DNA of 64,000 nt, taken from contig NC_088326.1 in NCBI RefSeq assembly GCF_910592395.1, positions 12,653,001 through 12,717,000 on the forward strand, given 5' to 3'. The notes beneath the pieces were generated by a model. The model did no database searches and was not told the origin of the DNA. It saw nothing but the letters and a program-made list of their open reading frames with translations. Every line of letters begins with the position of its first letter. The first letter of the stretch is position 1. Position numbers and translations under genes: made by a program. This DNA is from Lineus longissimus. Lineage: Eukaryota > Nemertea > Pilidiophora > Heteronemertea > Lineidae. Positions 26,581 to 36,947 of the stretch are shown one piece after another.

Positions 26581-28252
26581 GCATTTGCTCGTCTTAAGGG
26601 CACCTAAGGCATAACTGACCCTTGCCTTGCTTTGCCATGCCTTGCCATCAACACAAGGAGATCAAAGACTTCAGGCAGGTTCGCCCCTCGAGTAGATCTT
26701 TTGATTGTGTGAGTTGCGTGAACTTGTCCATGGACAGCAGGTGTGTCATTTTCTTCTTATGCTGGCTGATCACGATACTGGACTCTGCAGGACGTTGCAC
26801 ACAAATGAGATGGACTCTGCAGGACTGTGCCCATAAATGAGAAATGCCCATGCTCACGGTTTATCGAATATCGTGTGTCTTGACCACCGTTTTCCCATTC
26901 AATTAAACTGTAAGTCCTTTGATTATGTTTGCATTAGAATGTTGGTTTAGTTATACGAAACCAAGAAGCCTGATTAAGAAGGCTTCGAGTGGTCTGGTCA
27001 GCGTCCAATGCATGTATTACAATGTGTAACGTGTATTATGGATGCAGAAGTATTCTCTCTCAAAGATCTACTGTAAGCTACAAAACGTCTGCGGGTATTT
27101 TATTTCATATACTCCAACCTTCGTTGGTGAAAATGAAAAAAGGCTATTTTTACGTCAGGTTTGGTAACGCATGCGCATCATGGAAATTTCGGACTTTCCC
27201 TTACTGTGCCGCTAACCGCTTCATTCATGTAGACATCGTTTGTATAAAAATGTGTGTGGTCAACATGGCCTCTGAAATTGACGCATTTGGCTTTTGAGCC
27301 GGTCGCGAGGTCAAAATGTCATCGGTCTTGAGATGACATTGGAAGTCCCATTTTTCGTTTATTCGGATATTTGTGCGACCTACTCTCAGGTAAGAATAGC
27401 CCGGAAGAAATAGCTTACGGTAATTTGAGAATAGCCCCCGTCACATCGTGAAATGGAGTCATACGAAAGAAAACCGCATACCTACTATCCTCAATGTTAT
27501 TTCATCAAGTCGGGTCTGCATTCTCTTCATGTGGCGCCAAATTGGCTGCTCAACGTGACGAGTTTTCCCAAGGACCCCATGTTGCATCAGGCCAACACAC
27601 CTTCAATCTGACCGCGTCAACGGGGGCGGTTAACTTACAATTAATGGACAGATTTCTCGGAAAGGCCATTTGTATGAATTTGATACTGAGTTAGTGGGAA
27701 GGATGGTTCACAGTTTGTTTTCGTTGTCTTTTTCCCTCGGTGCGGTTACGGTGATTCATGCACACGTCGTTTGAGCATTGGCTCACCTTACTGCCGTATC
27801 TTTCTCAGTGATGCAACAGAGCGATGTCTAAAACCTTGGGTCACATAATATCCAGAGGGTACCTTCTCAAATGTAGTCGTAAGGCTTCAACATCACTCTG
27901 ATATGCATTCCCCAAGCAAAGACAAAGGATATCCCTCTGGCAACACACCATTTCAACACGAGGTCCACAGTATTTCGTACAGGCACGTGTGGATATCAAA
28001 ATCATCAGGTCAATTACAGCTATTGATCCGTCACAAAAAAACCTACAGAAGACCGCAGAAAACCAGGACATTAAAGAGTCCTTGTTTAGGTTGTTTTTAT
28101 CGATCACTATGATGTTGGTATCTTCACGCACCTGTTTCTACTCAACGAATCACGGAGTAGCGAATTCAAAATGGCGGGCTGTGTTGGCAGTCTTGTCATG
28201 GCGTGTTAAGCGCATGCGCAAGGAGAGTCAATCTGATATGTTGTGTTCATTT
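26581..28252. other. Region 3' of the 380-aa orphan gene
   Basis: No convincing coding region. Short duplicated words such as GGACTCTGCAGGAC occur at 26778 and 26812. A possible minus-strand poly(A) signal for the orphan gene is the TTTATT near 27358. Confidence 0.4.
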
Positions 28253-29395
28253 TCACCACCCGGAGGAATGGAAGTGAAAATTAAAAGACCACCCGCTAGT
28301 TTTATTCGTGTGATTCGCAGTCGGTTGCGTGTTTTCGGTTACACACGGTCCAGTCGGAATCCGATCATCTGAGGGAGCGACGACAGCAATTTTCAAAACA
28401 CTTCCAGTCCCATCAGGCCGCAAGAGGTTCGCAGAGTTCTCCATAAGTGTTCCTTTGAAACTCGTCTGACTTATGAAACCTTGGATATCCAAGTCGTACG
28501 GAAGTAGTTCCGGTCGATCGCCATCTTCTACTAATTCAAACCAATAGAAAATGGTCAATTTTGGTTTGAAAATATACAACCAGATGACCTTGTTACAGAC
28601 GTGAAGGGCGTAACCGGTGAACTTGCGCGGGAAACGAACGGAGATACAATACGGTTGACTACAGTTCGTCATGTGTTTGCTGTTCGTCATGTTGAAGGAA
28701 GGACAGATGAGATACAGAGATAGGGATGGGTGTAGCTTTTGTCGCATAGCAACAACCAAACACTTATCTCTAACCCAGGCCATCTTAAAGTCATATGCAC
28801 GAGGTTGCTGAAGTATCAACCTTCCATGACATAGTTTTAACGATGTATTTCTGTGCTGTATTGCGTGGTGGATTTCTATTTCGCCTCTGTCGACGCAGAG
28901 GGACGCAATAATTCCTCCTGTTCCGCTTCTTATCCCCGAAAATACCTTATGATTCTGACAGTATTCGTCGTATGGTACATAAAGCGCCATCTTGGATATA
29001 ATTCCATATGTAAAGTTTGAATATATTATGTAAATAAAGCTTGATTCACTGGTTTCCTTTGCTATGATAAGAGAGTTCGCAAATGCCCCCGCCAGAAACT
29101 CTACATTAAAGTTATGGATAAAATTTGTTTTACACAGCACGTATTCATGATGTACCGGGTCCAACTGTACTATCATCGTCCGACTCCCGTTCTTCTGCGG
29201 GATGTACCACAGTAGAGTTAAAAAGTCACCCCGCAGAAAATATACAAATCTCATAGATTTATGTAAAGTGTTGATATCTTTCGAAAACATTCTCGTTGCG
29301 GAAACGTAGAAATGTTCAGGTTTGTCGAACTGCAAGAAACCACTTTGGTTCCAAGTACTCTCGGTAGGGGGAGAGGTGCCAGTATTGGCAGCCAT
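28253..29395 (-). CDS. Uncharacterised intronless 380-aa protein
   Basis: This ORF on the minus strand runs from an ATG in strong context (AAAATGGC) at 29395 to a TGA at 28253-28255. I do not recognise the family. The protein has no convincing signal peptide or long transmembrane segment. It consists of many alternating hydrophobic/polar stretches with aromatic residues (for example LTLLWYIP, KPKLTIFYWFELVEDGD), the look of an all-beta fold such as a propeller; that is only an impression. It has about ten cysteines and several N-x-S/T sequons. The tail is asparagine-, serine- and histidine-rich and ends FHFHSSGW. Its length, far above chance for this AT-rich DNA, and its consistent composition argue for a real gene. 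No splice sites are needed. Neighbours are non-coding. It could be a lineage-specific gene, a retrocopy, or the last exon of a longer gene. Confidence 0.6.
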   Translation of the reverse strand: MAANTGTSPPTESTWNQSGFLQFDKPEHFYVSATRMFSKDINTLHKSMRFVYFLRGDFLTLLWYIPQKNGSRTMIVQLDPVHHEYVLCKTNFIHNFNVEFLAGAFANSLIIAKETSESSFIYIIYSNFTYGIISKMALYVPYDEYCQNHKVFSGIRSGTGGIIASLCVDRGEIEIHHAIQHRNTSLKLCHGRLILQQPRAYDFKMAWVRDKCLVVAMRQKLHPSLSLYLICPSFNMTNSKHMTNCSQPYCISVRFPRKFTGYALHVCNKVIWLYIFKPKLTIFYWFELVEDGDRPELLPYDLDIQGFISQTSFKGTLMENSANLLRPDGTGSVLKIAVVAPSDDRIPTGPCVTENTQPTANHTNKTSGWSFNFHFHSSGW

Positions 29396-30739
29396 TTTGC
29401 TTCCGTTGGTACTGTGAACTCTGTGTTTGAGTGACCCGGCCTTGGCCTCGGCGATGGACGCTCGTCTAATACTACGAATAGGCTATGATGTTTTAAAATT
29501 TGTTCAGCAAGTAAGCTACAAAATACTTGTACCATCATCGCTATCCTATGATGTCATCTAGGAACTGGCTTTGAGGGACAGCAAGAATCTGATGGCGACC
29601 ATTTACCGATGCTCTCTACCCCTATTGTGAGTATTGGGAACCAACGCAGTGGTACGCATTTGATAGTTTCAGCGAGGAACGCGGCATGGCGCTGCCAGCC
29701 ATCGTACCAGAAATGACGTCACACACGGAAATGCCCGCCGCGGACTGTGAAGATTGCGCAGTCCAAGGAACCTTGACCGAGGATTCCTAATTTCTTGTTA
29801 TTGTAAGACTGGTTTAATAGTCCCTTTAAGGACTTGTGAGTATATGTTCCTGTACGCTTGAGTGAATCCCAAGCCAGTATTGCTTTACATGAATAGTGTT
29901 GGTTGTCGACTAATAGGCTTTGTTAATATGTATGTATAGATGATGTAAGACATGACCATGAATACTGGATGTGTAGGTTATGTTGGGCAGGAGGCCAGAG
30001 AACTGGCTGGAGAATACATGTTGTATACTAAAAGAAGAGTTGACTTTGTAAATATTCGTGACCCCAAGGAATCATGTAGAAGCTGCTACAAAATAATAGA
30101 TAAAAGTCAGTGTCAACAACCAAATTCTCTCATATCTGGCCCGCACATTGGGAGAACCCCGCACGACACCTACTTTAACAGGTGGTATTTTGTTTTAATC
30201 TTTCAATGTTTGCGGCAGTGGTTTCGTCGTGTCCAGTGGGAAGGAAACACTATCAATATAATTCTGTTAAACGGCAGCATCACATCGAATTATTCATGAA
30301 ATAATCGCCGCTACAACCCGTAATGTGTCGTACTGAACTCCCCCAGCCACCGCGCCATCGCTTATAGTACACTGTGGTGACGACAGTCTGATGACGGGTG
30401 CGCCTATAACCATTACGAACGCCGTCTGGCGTAGCAGTTGGAGAACTAGCCGAAGCTTTCGAAATCGACGAGGTAAATTCATCTTACTATCATGGTGGAT
30501 TTACAACTGTGAAATTTTCAATCTTTTTGTTGCAAGTTTCAGATTTCTCAGCCTGGCTGACCAAGACCAGTCCCGGGTACGAAATGTGTCACAGTCGAAA
30601 ACGACAACACAAATTAGTTTTTCATATTATGCAGTTATTGGAATCATTGCATAGTTTTTCTTGGGGGCAGTGGCGATTAGGCACATTGTCTTCCTGGCCA
30701 TCTGGCCAATGGTAATTGCCAGACCTCTTGTCTTTTAAC

Positions 30740-31035
30740 TCTAATAGTGTGAGGAAAACTAGCATTGTTACAAAACCCTGGGCACTGGCATCATAGTTGA
30801 CCGTCTTCAGTTGCAATTGACACCATGTGAGAGCATCGGTTACGCTGCCCTGTGCAGCCGGTGTCATAGTTGACCAGTTTTAGTTGACACCGTGAAAGAG
30901 CATTGATCAGGCCTACCTGAAGGATAATCTAGTGTTGTGCAACACCACTATCTTTTAGTAAATGTGATCTGGTCACATTCCTGAGTTCAACTGGGTACCT
31001 TTGGCCAGTTCGATATGAAAAACGCTATACACCCA
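30740..31035 (-). repeat. Dispersed repeat family A, copy 3
   Basis: Reverse-oriented copy. GTGATCTGGTCACATTCC, GTGTTGTGCAACACCAC and CCGGTGTCATAGTTGACC match copies 1 and 2 inverted. The GACACC...GGTGTC section is itself partly repeated. Confidence 0.8.
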
Positions 31036-31217
31036 AGTGATTGTGTTAATACGTCTGCCTATGGCCTCCCTTTGATTATCTTCCGTTTGCAAAAAATCAA
31101 TGCCAAGAAGCAACGAGTGTATATTGATTACGCAAAAGCCATACCACTGACATATCACCTGTTGAGAGTGATAAGCTTGTTTTGTTTTCGTGTCTTTAAG
31201 GGCCCTGCTACCTGATG

Positions 31218-31514
31218 TCATACCTTTCTCTGGTAAAGATCATGACCGACTCCCTCATCAGAAAACGAGAACATCTCCGCCGGGTGTTTACTACAGCTGC
31301 ACAGGAAGCGCTTGGTACAAAAGCCGAAGGTGGCGCTGGTGTCTGAGGGATCGCCGGTTGAGAGGAACCGTATGCAAAGCCAGCTGCATTCGACACGTGA
31401 CCGAGTGATATATTCAAGGTCGAAGTCTTCCAGTGCCCTTTCGTAGGCAACCAAGGCAAACAGAACGGCGTTGATGAAGTGTGTCAGGCAAAGGAGATAT
31501 ACGCATGTTATCAT
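31218..31514 (-). CDS. Possible small secreted protein or first coding exon (98 aa)
   Basis: Minus-strand ORF from the ATG at 31514. Residues 1-23 form a signal-peptide-like hydrophobic stretch. Next come an acidic segment (YERALEDFDLEY) and SRVECSWLCIRF, which recalls the start of PAN/apple-type domains. The cysteine pattern then breaks down, so a splice donor within the ORF is possible. Weak evidence: no homologue recognised and no neighbour exon found. Confidence 0.22.
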   Translation of the reverse strand: MITCVYLLCLTHFINAVLFALVAYERALEDFDLEYITRSRVECSWLCIRFLSTGDPSDTSATFGFCTKRFLCSCSKHPAEMFSFSDEGVGHDLYQRKV

Positions 31515-32079
31515 ATTTTACTCCGATTATGTCTCGTTTCAATATCACAGAACGTGTACATGTTCTGGTTGATATTTCTTAAATATTTTCGTCTATCCGG
31601 TATTAGTCACGTCATGAATTGCACCGGAACCATCATAGATGCGTTAATTTGAGCTTGGCCAATCAGAAACCCGAGATCCTGTTTCTTCGGCGCTGTGATG
31701 AGTAACCAAATGGGAATCCACATGGAGAGGGTGGCGGCTGCAGGCATCCATTCGACGTGCATCTAACGAGTAGCAGTACGGTATCAATCACAATGGCATG
31801 TTTTGGTGAGACATCTGGTCAACTGTATTCGAAATGGAGTAAAATCTCATGATGGCCAATTCGTACGTCGATATTTGGCCAGGTTTCGTGATCCGTACGA
31901 GCGACGAATTTCAGTGGTGTTCTAAAGTCCGTCTTGAATCAATTCATTTACGCGAAACTCGTACGACTTTTATAGGCTACTTATTTTAAATAGGTACGCC
32001 TTAAGGCTTGCGTGACTCACAGCCGACATGCCACAACTGGTAGTATGTTAAGCGACGACACTCAATCCTTGTAATGCGT

Positions 32080-33568
32080 GGATGCGTTGTATCGTGTTCC
32101 TTTCTATGATTGTCTCATGCGGCTATTGATTTCATTGAATCCTTGCAAAGTGTCGAAAGATTTTGTCCGTCGAATCAATCAAATGAAATGAAAAACCTCT
32201 TTGAATTGAAAATTGTCAGCATTGACATGATTGTGTAGTCGAAGAGGCGTGATCGCGTATTGTCATTTTAGTTTCATAAAAGTGATCGATTTTTATTGGT
32301 GTTATATAATGACATTTCAAAAAGAGAAAAATCAATACGAACTATAACCCCCGCCTTCAGTGTCTGTGGTACATCTTGATATGCTGTGAAGTAACCTTTC
32401 TTCAATATCAAAATGCTCAGTCATACACTATGTAAATGTGCGAAGTTTCTGTCGTTGTGGCATGGCCTGCTAACCTTGTCCAACACGCAGAGAAATAAAA
32501 CGTGTTTCGTAGAATCAACATTTTTCAAATCTTTTTGAAGCTAGCAAAATACCCATCAGGTACGACATTGGGTCGATTGATTTGCAGCGCGACGATAGAT
32601 TCTTGCTCAATCATCCCGCAAAGACCACGAAAGGGTAGCTCAACCTGAGCGATTCAACGTACCACCAAGCATAGATTAAGAGGATTAATCTATACTTGAT
32701 ATGACTTATCCATCCAAGGAGCGACCACACGTGGCTGGTAGTGTTGATCCGGTGGATAGTGATCGCCGGAACAACTGTCGTGGCATGGCCGTCCCTGGCT
32801 TATTGCTGCCCACTCCCACAGACTCGCGGACACGGGAGCTAATCCCGCTGAAGGGCGAGGGGTAGCATATTAACGACCGCATAAGGTAAACTGATTCCTA
32901 ATTAACAAACGTATTCCACGAATTTTTACGGTATATATATCTATAAGCGTGTCATCGAATTACATCGCCAGCCACGGGTGACTTATGAGCGACTAAATAA
33001 TGATACATTCTTTGATTCAACCGTCGGTATGACCGACGGTATGATGACCAGTGCCATTAAAAGGGACTGACTGTTCACCTAAGAGAGATTCCCCCGATTT
33101 CTGATGAGGAGAAAAAAGCTATGCATGACATGACCTTAAACTTTGCTGGTTAGGCGTCCACCTCAAGAACGGAAAGTCGGCCTGAAAGTCTGAAAGTGCC
33201 TTCTTGTCAGCTGCACCGTAAAATGACTGACTTCACACAGCGCCAAACCGCAGCAGTGATTGCCTATGCGTCACAGACACGCCTCGACCGGCCTAATAAC
33301 ATCGCCACAGTATTCGTTCTTCATGTTGAACGGCTTCAGTGTATCATCATCTCTTGAAAACAATGAATTTAGTTATTCCACGTGGCCAAACAATACGAAT
33401 GGATAATTCCGTTTGTAGTCTATTAGCAATCGGAGGTAATTCAGCAGAAATCTGCCTGAACGCATCCTCTTAGCTCATATTTTCAAGAAAAAATTGTCAA
33501 CAAAAAACCCAATACAACTATATCAAATTTACATTTCAAACACATTGATCAACAGACGTAAGGAGATA
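32080..33568. other. Non-coding stretch present only in duplication unit 1
   Basis: No convincing ORF. It has no counterpart between 37770 and 37795 in unit 2, so it was inserted in unit 1 or lost from unit 2. It contains a short perfect hairpin at 33020-33040 (9-bp stem, ATG loop) and an imperfect inverted repeat around 32668-32697. Confidence 0.5.
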
Positions 33569-33991
33569 TTCTAGACTCACTGATCTATCACCGTTTCTGG
33601 ATATGAGAGCAAAGCCCAGGATGCGCATTGACGTTAGATGCCATTCAACATTGCTCAATGGCAAACGGGATAGACACTATTTGGGCGAAACCGATATGCC
33701 TTTCGCCTTTGCATTATTTTCATAGTAAGAGTTCAGGATAGCAGGCGCTTAAGGATTTCACTCTATCAATGCGAATTCTTTTATTGAAGATTCGTTGGCA
33801 CTGATAGAAGTATTAGTGGTTAAAGTGATCAGTTCATTCTCAAAGCTGATCACTGCCAATCAACTCACCATAACCTGAAGACCAGCAAGTGTGAGCGAAT
33901 CAGTATGAAGTGACCGTGGTCTGTTCAGTGCAGATCATACTGGAGGCGGTCATGCTTCAAATAAATGAACCGGTTTTCGGTGAGTGTAGAG
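33569..33991. mobile_element. 423-bp TIR element inserted in duplication unit 1
   Basis: Ends TTCTAGACTCACTGATCTA and (inverted) CGGTGAGTGTAGAG match the ends of the longer element at 49610-50971. The interior shares GATGCCATTCA, GATCAGTTCATTCTCAA and GCGGTCATGCTTCAA. The equivalent position in duplication unit 2 (about 37827-37845) lacks it. Confidence 0.82.
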
Positions 33992-34299
33992 TATCGCCAC
34001 TGCTTAATGACAGTGCACATATCAAATGATAAACCAATAAAACTCTAATCTTCAACTCTAATGAAAGCGGTGAATCCTTATACATATGTAATTTAATTGA
34101 GTCACGTGATTAATTTCGAGTCGCCGAGGTATTTGATGCTGGGCGAGGTTGTTCGAAGGGAGTTGTCTTTTCGACCCGTATCGAGGACGGACGTCTCTTT
34201 ATGAAACTCAGCCAAGGAAAGCAACCAACACCGACCCGACTTAGGAAAGCTGGGCAACGTCGCTTTGACATACGTAAACAATTTCGGACTCATCAACGT

Positions 34300-34518
34300 C
34301 ATTGACTGTGATTTGAACTAGTACAATCTTTGTTTCAAGAAGAAACCACGGGAAGTACCAAAAACCACTGCTTGGCGGCTGATTTGCTCTTTCCACAGAT
34401 ACGAATCGCAGTCAACAGCACCCGACATAAGAAGAACGGCTGTGATGTATTAATTCTAACCAGGGAGACACACCTTGAGTCACAGAGCGCACGGACAGAA
34501 CAATCTTCAAACCTAAGG
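34300..34518 (+). other. Non-coding first exon of GPCR copy 1 (5' UTR)
   Basis: A GTGAGT donor follows position 34518, and an acceptor (TTTTTCAG) ends at 35032, 21 bases before the start codon at 35054. The same donor and acceptor are conserved in the duplicated unit (38756/38757 and 39270/39271), which supports a spliced 5' UTR with a 514-bp intron. The 5' end of the exon is not determined; 34300 is approximate. A conserved GTCACGTGAT E-box lies upstream near 34101. Confidence 0.5.
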
Positions 34519-34769
34519 GTGAGTGAAATGTCCTTCTTACTATTTTCAGGGCACTATAACCAATGGCAGTCCATTCTGTCATCCTTATCGGGCGACAACA
34601 CGAGGCCAGTCCATTGAGTCCCGAGTGTAGGCTATGCAATGGTTGATATTTTGAAATACATTTTGACAGAAATTTGCTTTTGCAAAGGAAAAATTAAGAA
34701 AGAGAGTGTGGAGATTTACGTCACTGTCACGTTGTCATAATCTCCGTCAGAACACAATAGACGGAGCCG

Positions 34770-35012
34770 GGCACTTTTTCGAGGGGGAAATTCGACCACT
34801 CCGATTTCTCGGCATTGTCTTGACGTCTTGGTCCTGTACAGGTTTTCCAGGGAAACGAAAAACCATTTCGAGTTTTCATGAGCTAAGAAACCTTGAGGGT
34901 CTTTTCATATCTCTGAAATCCTCTCGGGCATTGTAGGGGATGCATATTTGCGTTCGTTGAAAACCTCTTAAAGGCTTTGAAAAGCCCAACCACTTTTACT
35001 CTTAAGAATGCA
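34770..35012. mobile_element. Old MITE in the GPCR copy 1 5' UTR intron
   Basis: Shares order and words with the intact element at 53861-54095: CAGG(T)TTT(T)CCAGGGAAA, CGAAAAACCATT, CTTGAGGGTC, GAAAACC and a right end resembling ACTCTTAAGAATG. The right end stops about 20 bases before the splice acceptor. The left end is unclear. Confidence 0.6.
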
Positions 35013-35053
35013 GTGCTTTGTACCTTTTTCAGGTGAAGAACACACCAATCAAG

Positions 35054-36256
35054 ATGGCGGCCGTGACGACAGTGTTTTCGGACTTTTCACCCTCCGACCA
35101 GGAGAGCACCATGGACAGCATGCTGATGAATACAACAGTCACCACTCGGAAACCCCCAGCGAAATTCCGAACACCGAACCCGGAGGTTTTACCAATCAAA
35201 GAATGCCTCGCGACGAATGAGTATCTTGTAGGCCAATGGCTTTTTGAAAACCACATGTATATAGAGGTCGCCACCGGTTTCGTAGGTTTCGTTCTGGTAA
35301 TGATCGTGTATGCCAAGAGAATGTTTAAGGGCACCCCCTATCTTTACATGTGTACACTAGCCATATTTGACGTGGCCTATCTGTTAGTGTATGCATTTCA
35401 GACGAAAGTGATGTACGCAGTCCAATATAACTGGGGTGACTATGGCTGCGGGCTCATCGAGTTCTTTTACGTCATTTTTAACGAGTTCGCTATCGGGACT
35501 TTAGTCATTATGACTGTTGAGCGCATGTTGGTCATAGCTTTCCCGCTAAAGTTCCAACGCGTATTCACAGTCAAAAAGGCTCTCATCGCTCTCTCGGCTC
35601 TAGCAATTGTCGTATTTTGCATCAACTTTCCGATAATCTTCACCAAACTCGTTCTTCGGAAACCGAAGGTAAGCTACGACTATGATTTTATGATATACAG
35701 GTGTTTCTACGCATTCCCTTACCCAGGTTTCGACCTAAGCTTAGTGTTAGACGTAAGCAAATTAAGCCGTTTCATTGGATTCGTCTTCACACCCACAATC
35801 CTCTTGTTCCTCTGCAATATTTCAATAATTATTACCATGGCAAGGAGTGCGAAAGAACAGGGCAAAATGTCTGTAGAATCCGGTGAGAAGGCTGCGGGTC
35901 AACTGCGGCACATCACCGCACAAATGTTGTCCGTGTCCGTGAGCTTCGTAGTACTACAATTCATTTTTTGCGTCATGTATTTTCCTGATACATACCTCGT
36001 GAGCCTAGACCCCGTATTATGGCCAAAATGCTCCTGGCGTTATCTTAGTCGCTTCTTGGCCCGCGAAGTTGGCAAGTTTTCCTCAAACATGCAGCATGCT
36101 ATTAATGCTTACATGTACTGTCTGGTCAGTGCGAAGTTCCGGAAAGAACTTTTGCAGGCACTTGGCATAATTAAGAAGGTGTCCTCGGCGCAGTCGCGTA
36201 TGACTGCTTCTACTGGTGTGAGCAGCAGTGTCACTAATACTGAGGCGCCACCTTAA
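35054..36256 (+). CDS. Divergent class-A peptide-type GPCR, tandem copy 1 (400 aa)
   Basis: Predicted seven-transmembrane receptor with its coding sequence in one exon. The open frame reaches back to a TTG at 35018, but that lies upstream of a 3' splice site at 35032. I therefore start at the ATG at 35054 in the context CAAGATGGCGG. The extracellular N-terminus is about 65 residues, with an N-glycosylation site at NTT 26-28. TM1 is near 70-88, and TM2 contains LAIFD (102-106). C132 pairs with C217 in ECL2. ERM (156-158) replaces DRY, HITAQ precedes TM6, which lacks the CWxP tryptophan, and NAYMY (351-355) stands where NPxxY is usual, followed by the KFRKELLQAL helix 8. TM1 lacks the GN motif. 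The overall style (xRxLVIxFPLK, NAYMYCL, KFRKEL) resembles divergent FMRFamide-type invertebrate peptide receptors, but the ligand is unknown. The serine/threonine-rich tail suits phosphorylation. A poly(A) signal lies at 36942. Confidence 0.88.
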   Translation: MAAVTTVFSDFSPSDQESTMDSMLMNTTVTTRKPPAKFRTPNPEVLPIKECLATNEYLVGQWLFENHMYIEVATGFVGFVLVMIVYAKRMFKGTPYLYMCTLAIFDVAYLLVYAFQTKVMYAVQYNWGDYGCGLIEFFYVIFNEFAIGTLVIMTVERMLVIAFPLKFQRVFTVKKALIALSALAIVVFCINFPIIFTKLVLRKPKVSYDYDFMIYRCFYAFPYPGFDLSLVLDVSKLSRFIGFVFTPTILLFLCNISIIITMARSAKEQGKMSVESGEKAAGQLRHITAQMLSVSVSFVVLQFIFCVMYFPDTYLVSLDPVLWPKCSWRYLSRFLAREVGKFSSNMQHAINAYMYCLVSAKFRKELLQALGIIKKVSSAQSRMTASTGVSSSVTNTEAPP

Positions 36257-36941
36257 AGAGACACCTACAACTAAAACGAGTAAAACTCATCATGACATAC
36301 ATGAGTGAATACTCACTGTAAATAGCTAGATTTCGTTGAGCAGTCTGCACTCCTGACAGCATGTAAATCTTTCTTCGGTTGATTTTTCGTCGTCAGCGCG
36401 AAGTTTAAAAAGACTTCTTGAAGGCTCTATGGCAGTATGAAGGATGTGTCCGATTGTCGTACGGGAGCGAAAGTATACTATACTTCACTATCACCTAAAT
36501 GTATTAGTTAGAACTGAACGGTTGATTTAATTTTTAGCTTCTGTGCTTAAACATGTTCAAACAGAACTAACTCATATTTCTAGTTCTTTCACGAGAAACT
36601 TATTCATTGGCGAACGTCGGATGGAGCTCCAGAAAAATCAGCAAGGGTACCCCTAAAGCCATCGTAATACACGACAAGGCTTGGAGGGACTCCCTGTTCA
36701 TCGTTCTTTAACATGGTTAAGGGCTGTACTAAAAGTATATTAAAGTAAATTCTCAGATACATGTAGGTGACCTACCACTGTTGAACAAGATTTTGCCAAA
36801 TTCGAAAATCTCACTTATGAACCAAACTGAACACCCGGGAATTCCAAAATCATATTTTGTTCTCATTGATGACAGCTGAGCTTTTCTGACGATAGTTCAG
36901 AGTGTAATCATGTGTACACCTGCATTGCATGTTTTATGAGC

Positions 36942-36947
36942 AATAAA
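36942..36947 (+). terminator. Poly(A) signal of GPCR copy 1
   Basis: AATAAA about 690 bases after the stop codon, in the context GAGCAATAAACGG. The duplicated unit keeps the same motif in the equivalent place (41164-41169), so it is probably the used cleavage signal. Confidence 0.55.

Noticed and set aside
32560-32900. Possible structured RNA gene (GC-rich, hairpins)
   Set aside because: Compared mentally with U1, U2, 7SL and RNase P landmarks and found no match; short hairpins alone are not enough.
34706-34936. 76-aa ORF conserved between the two GPCR units (also 38945-39175)
   Set aside because: Lies in the 5' UTR intron over a MITE. Its conservation follows from the near-identical DNA and not from coding constraint.
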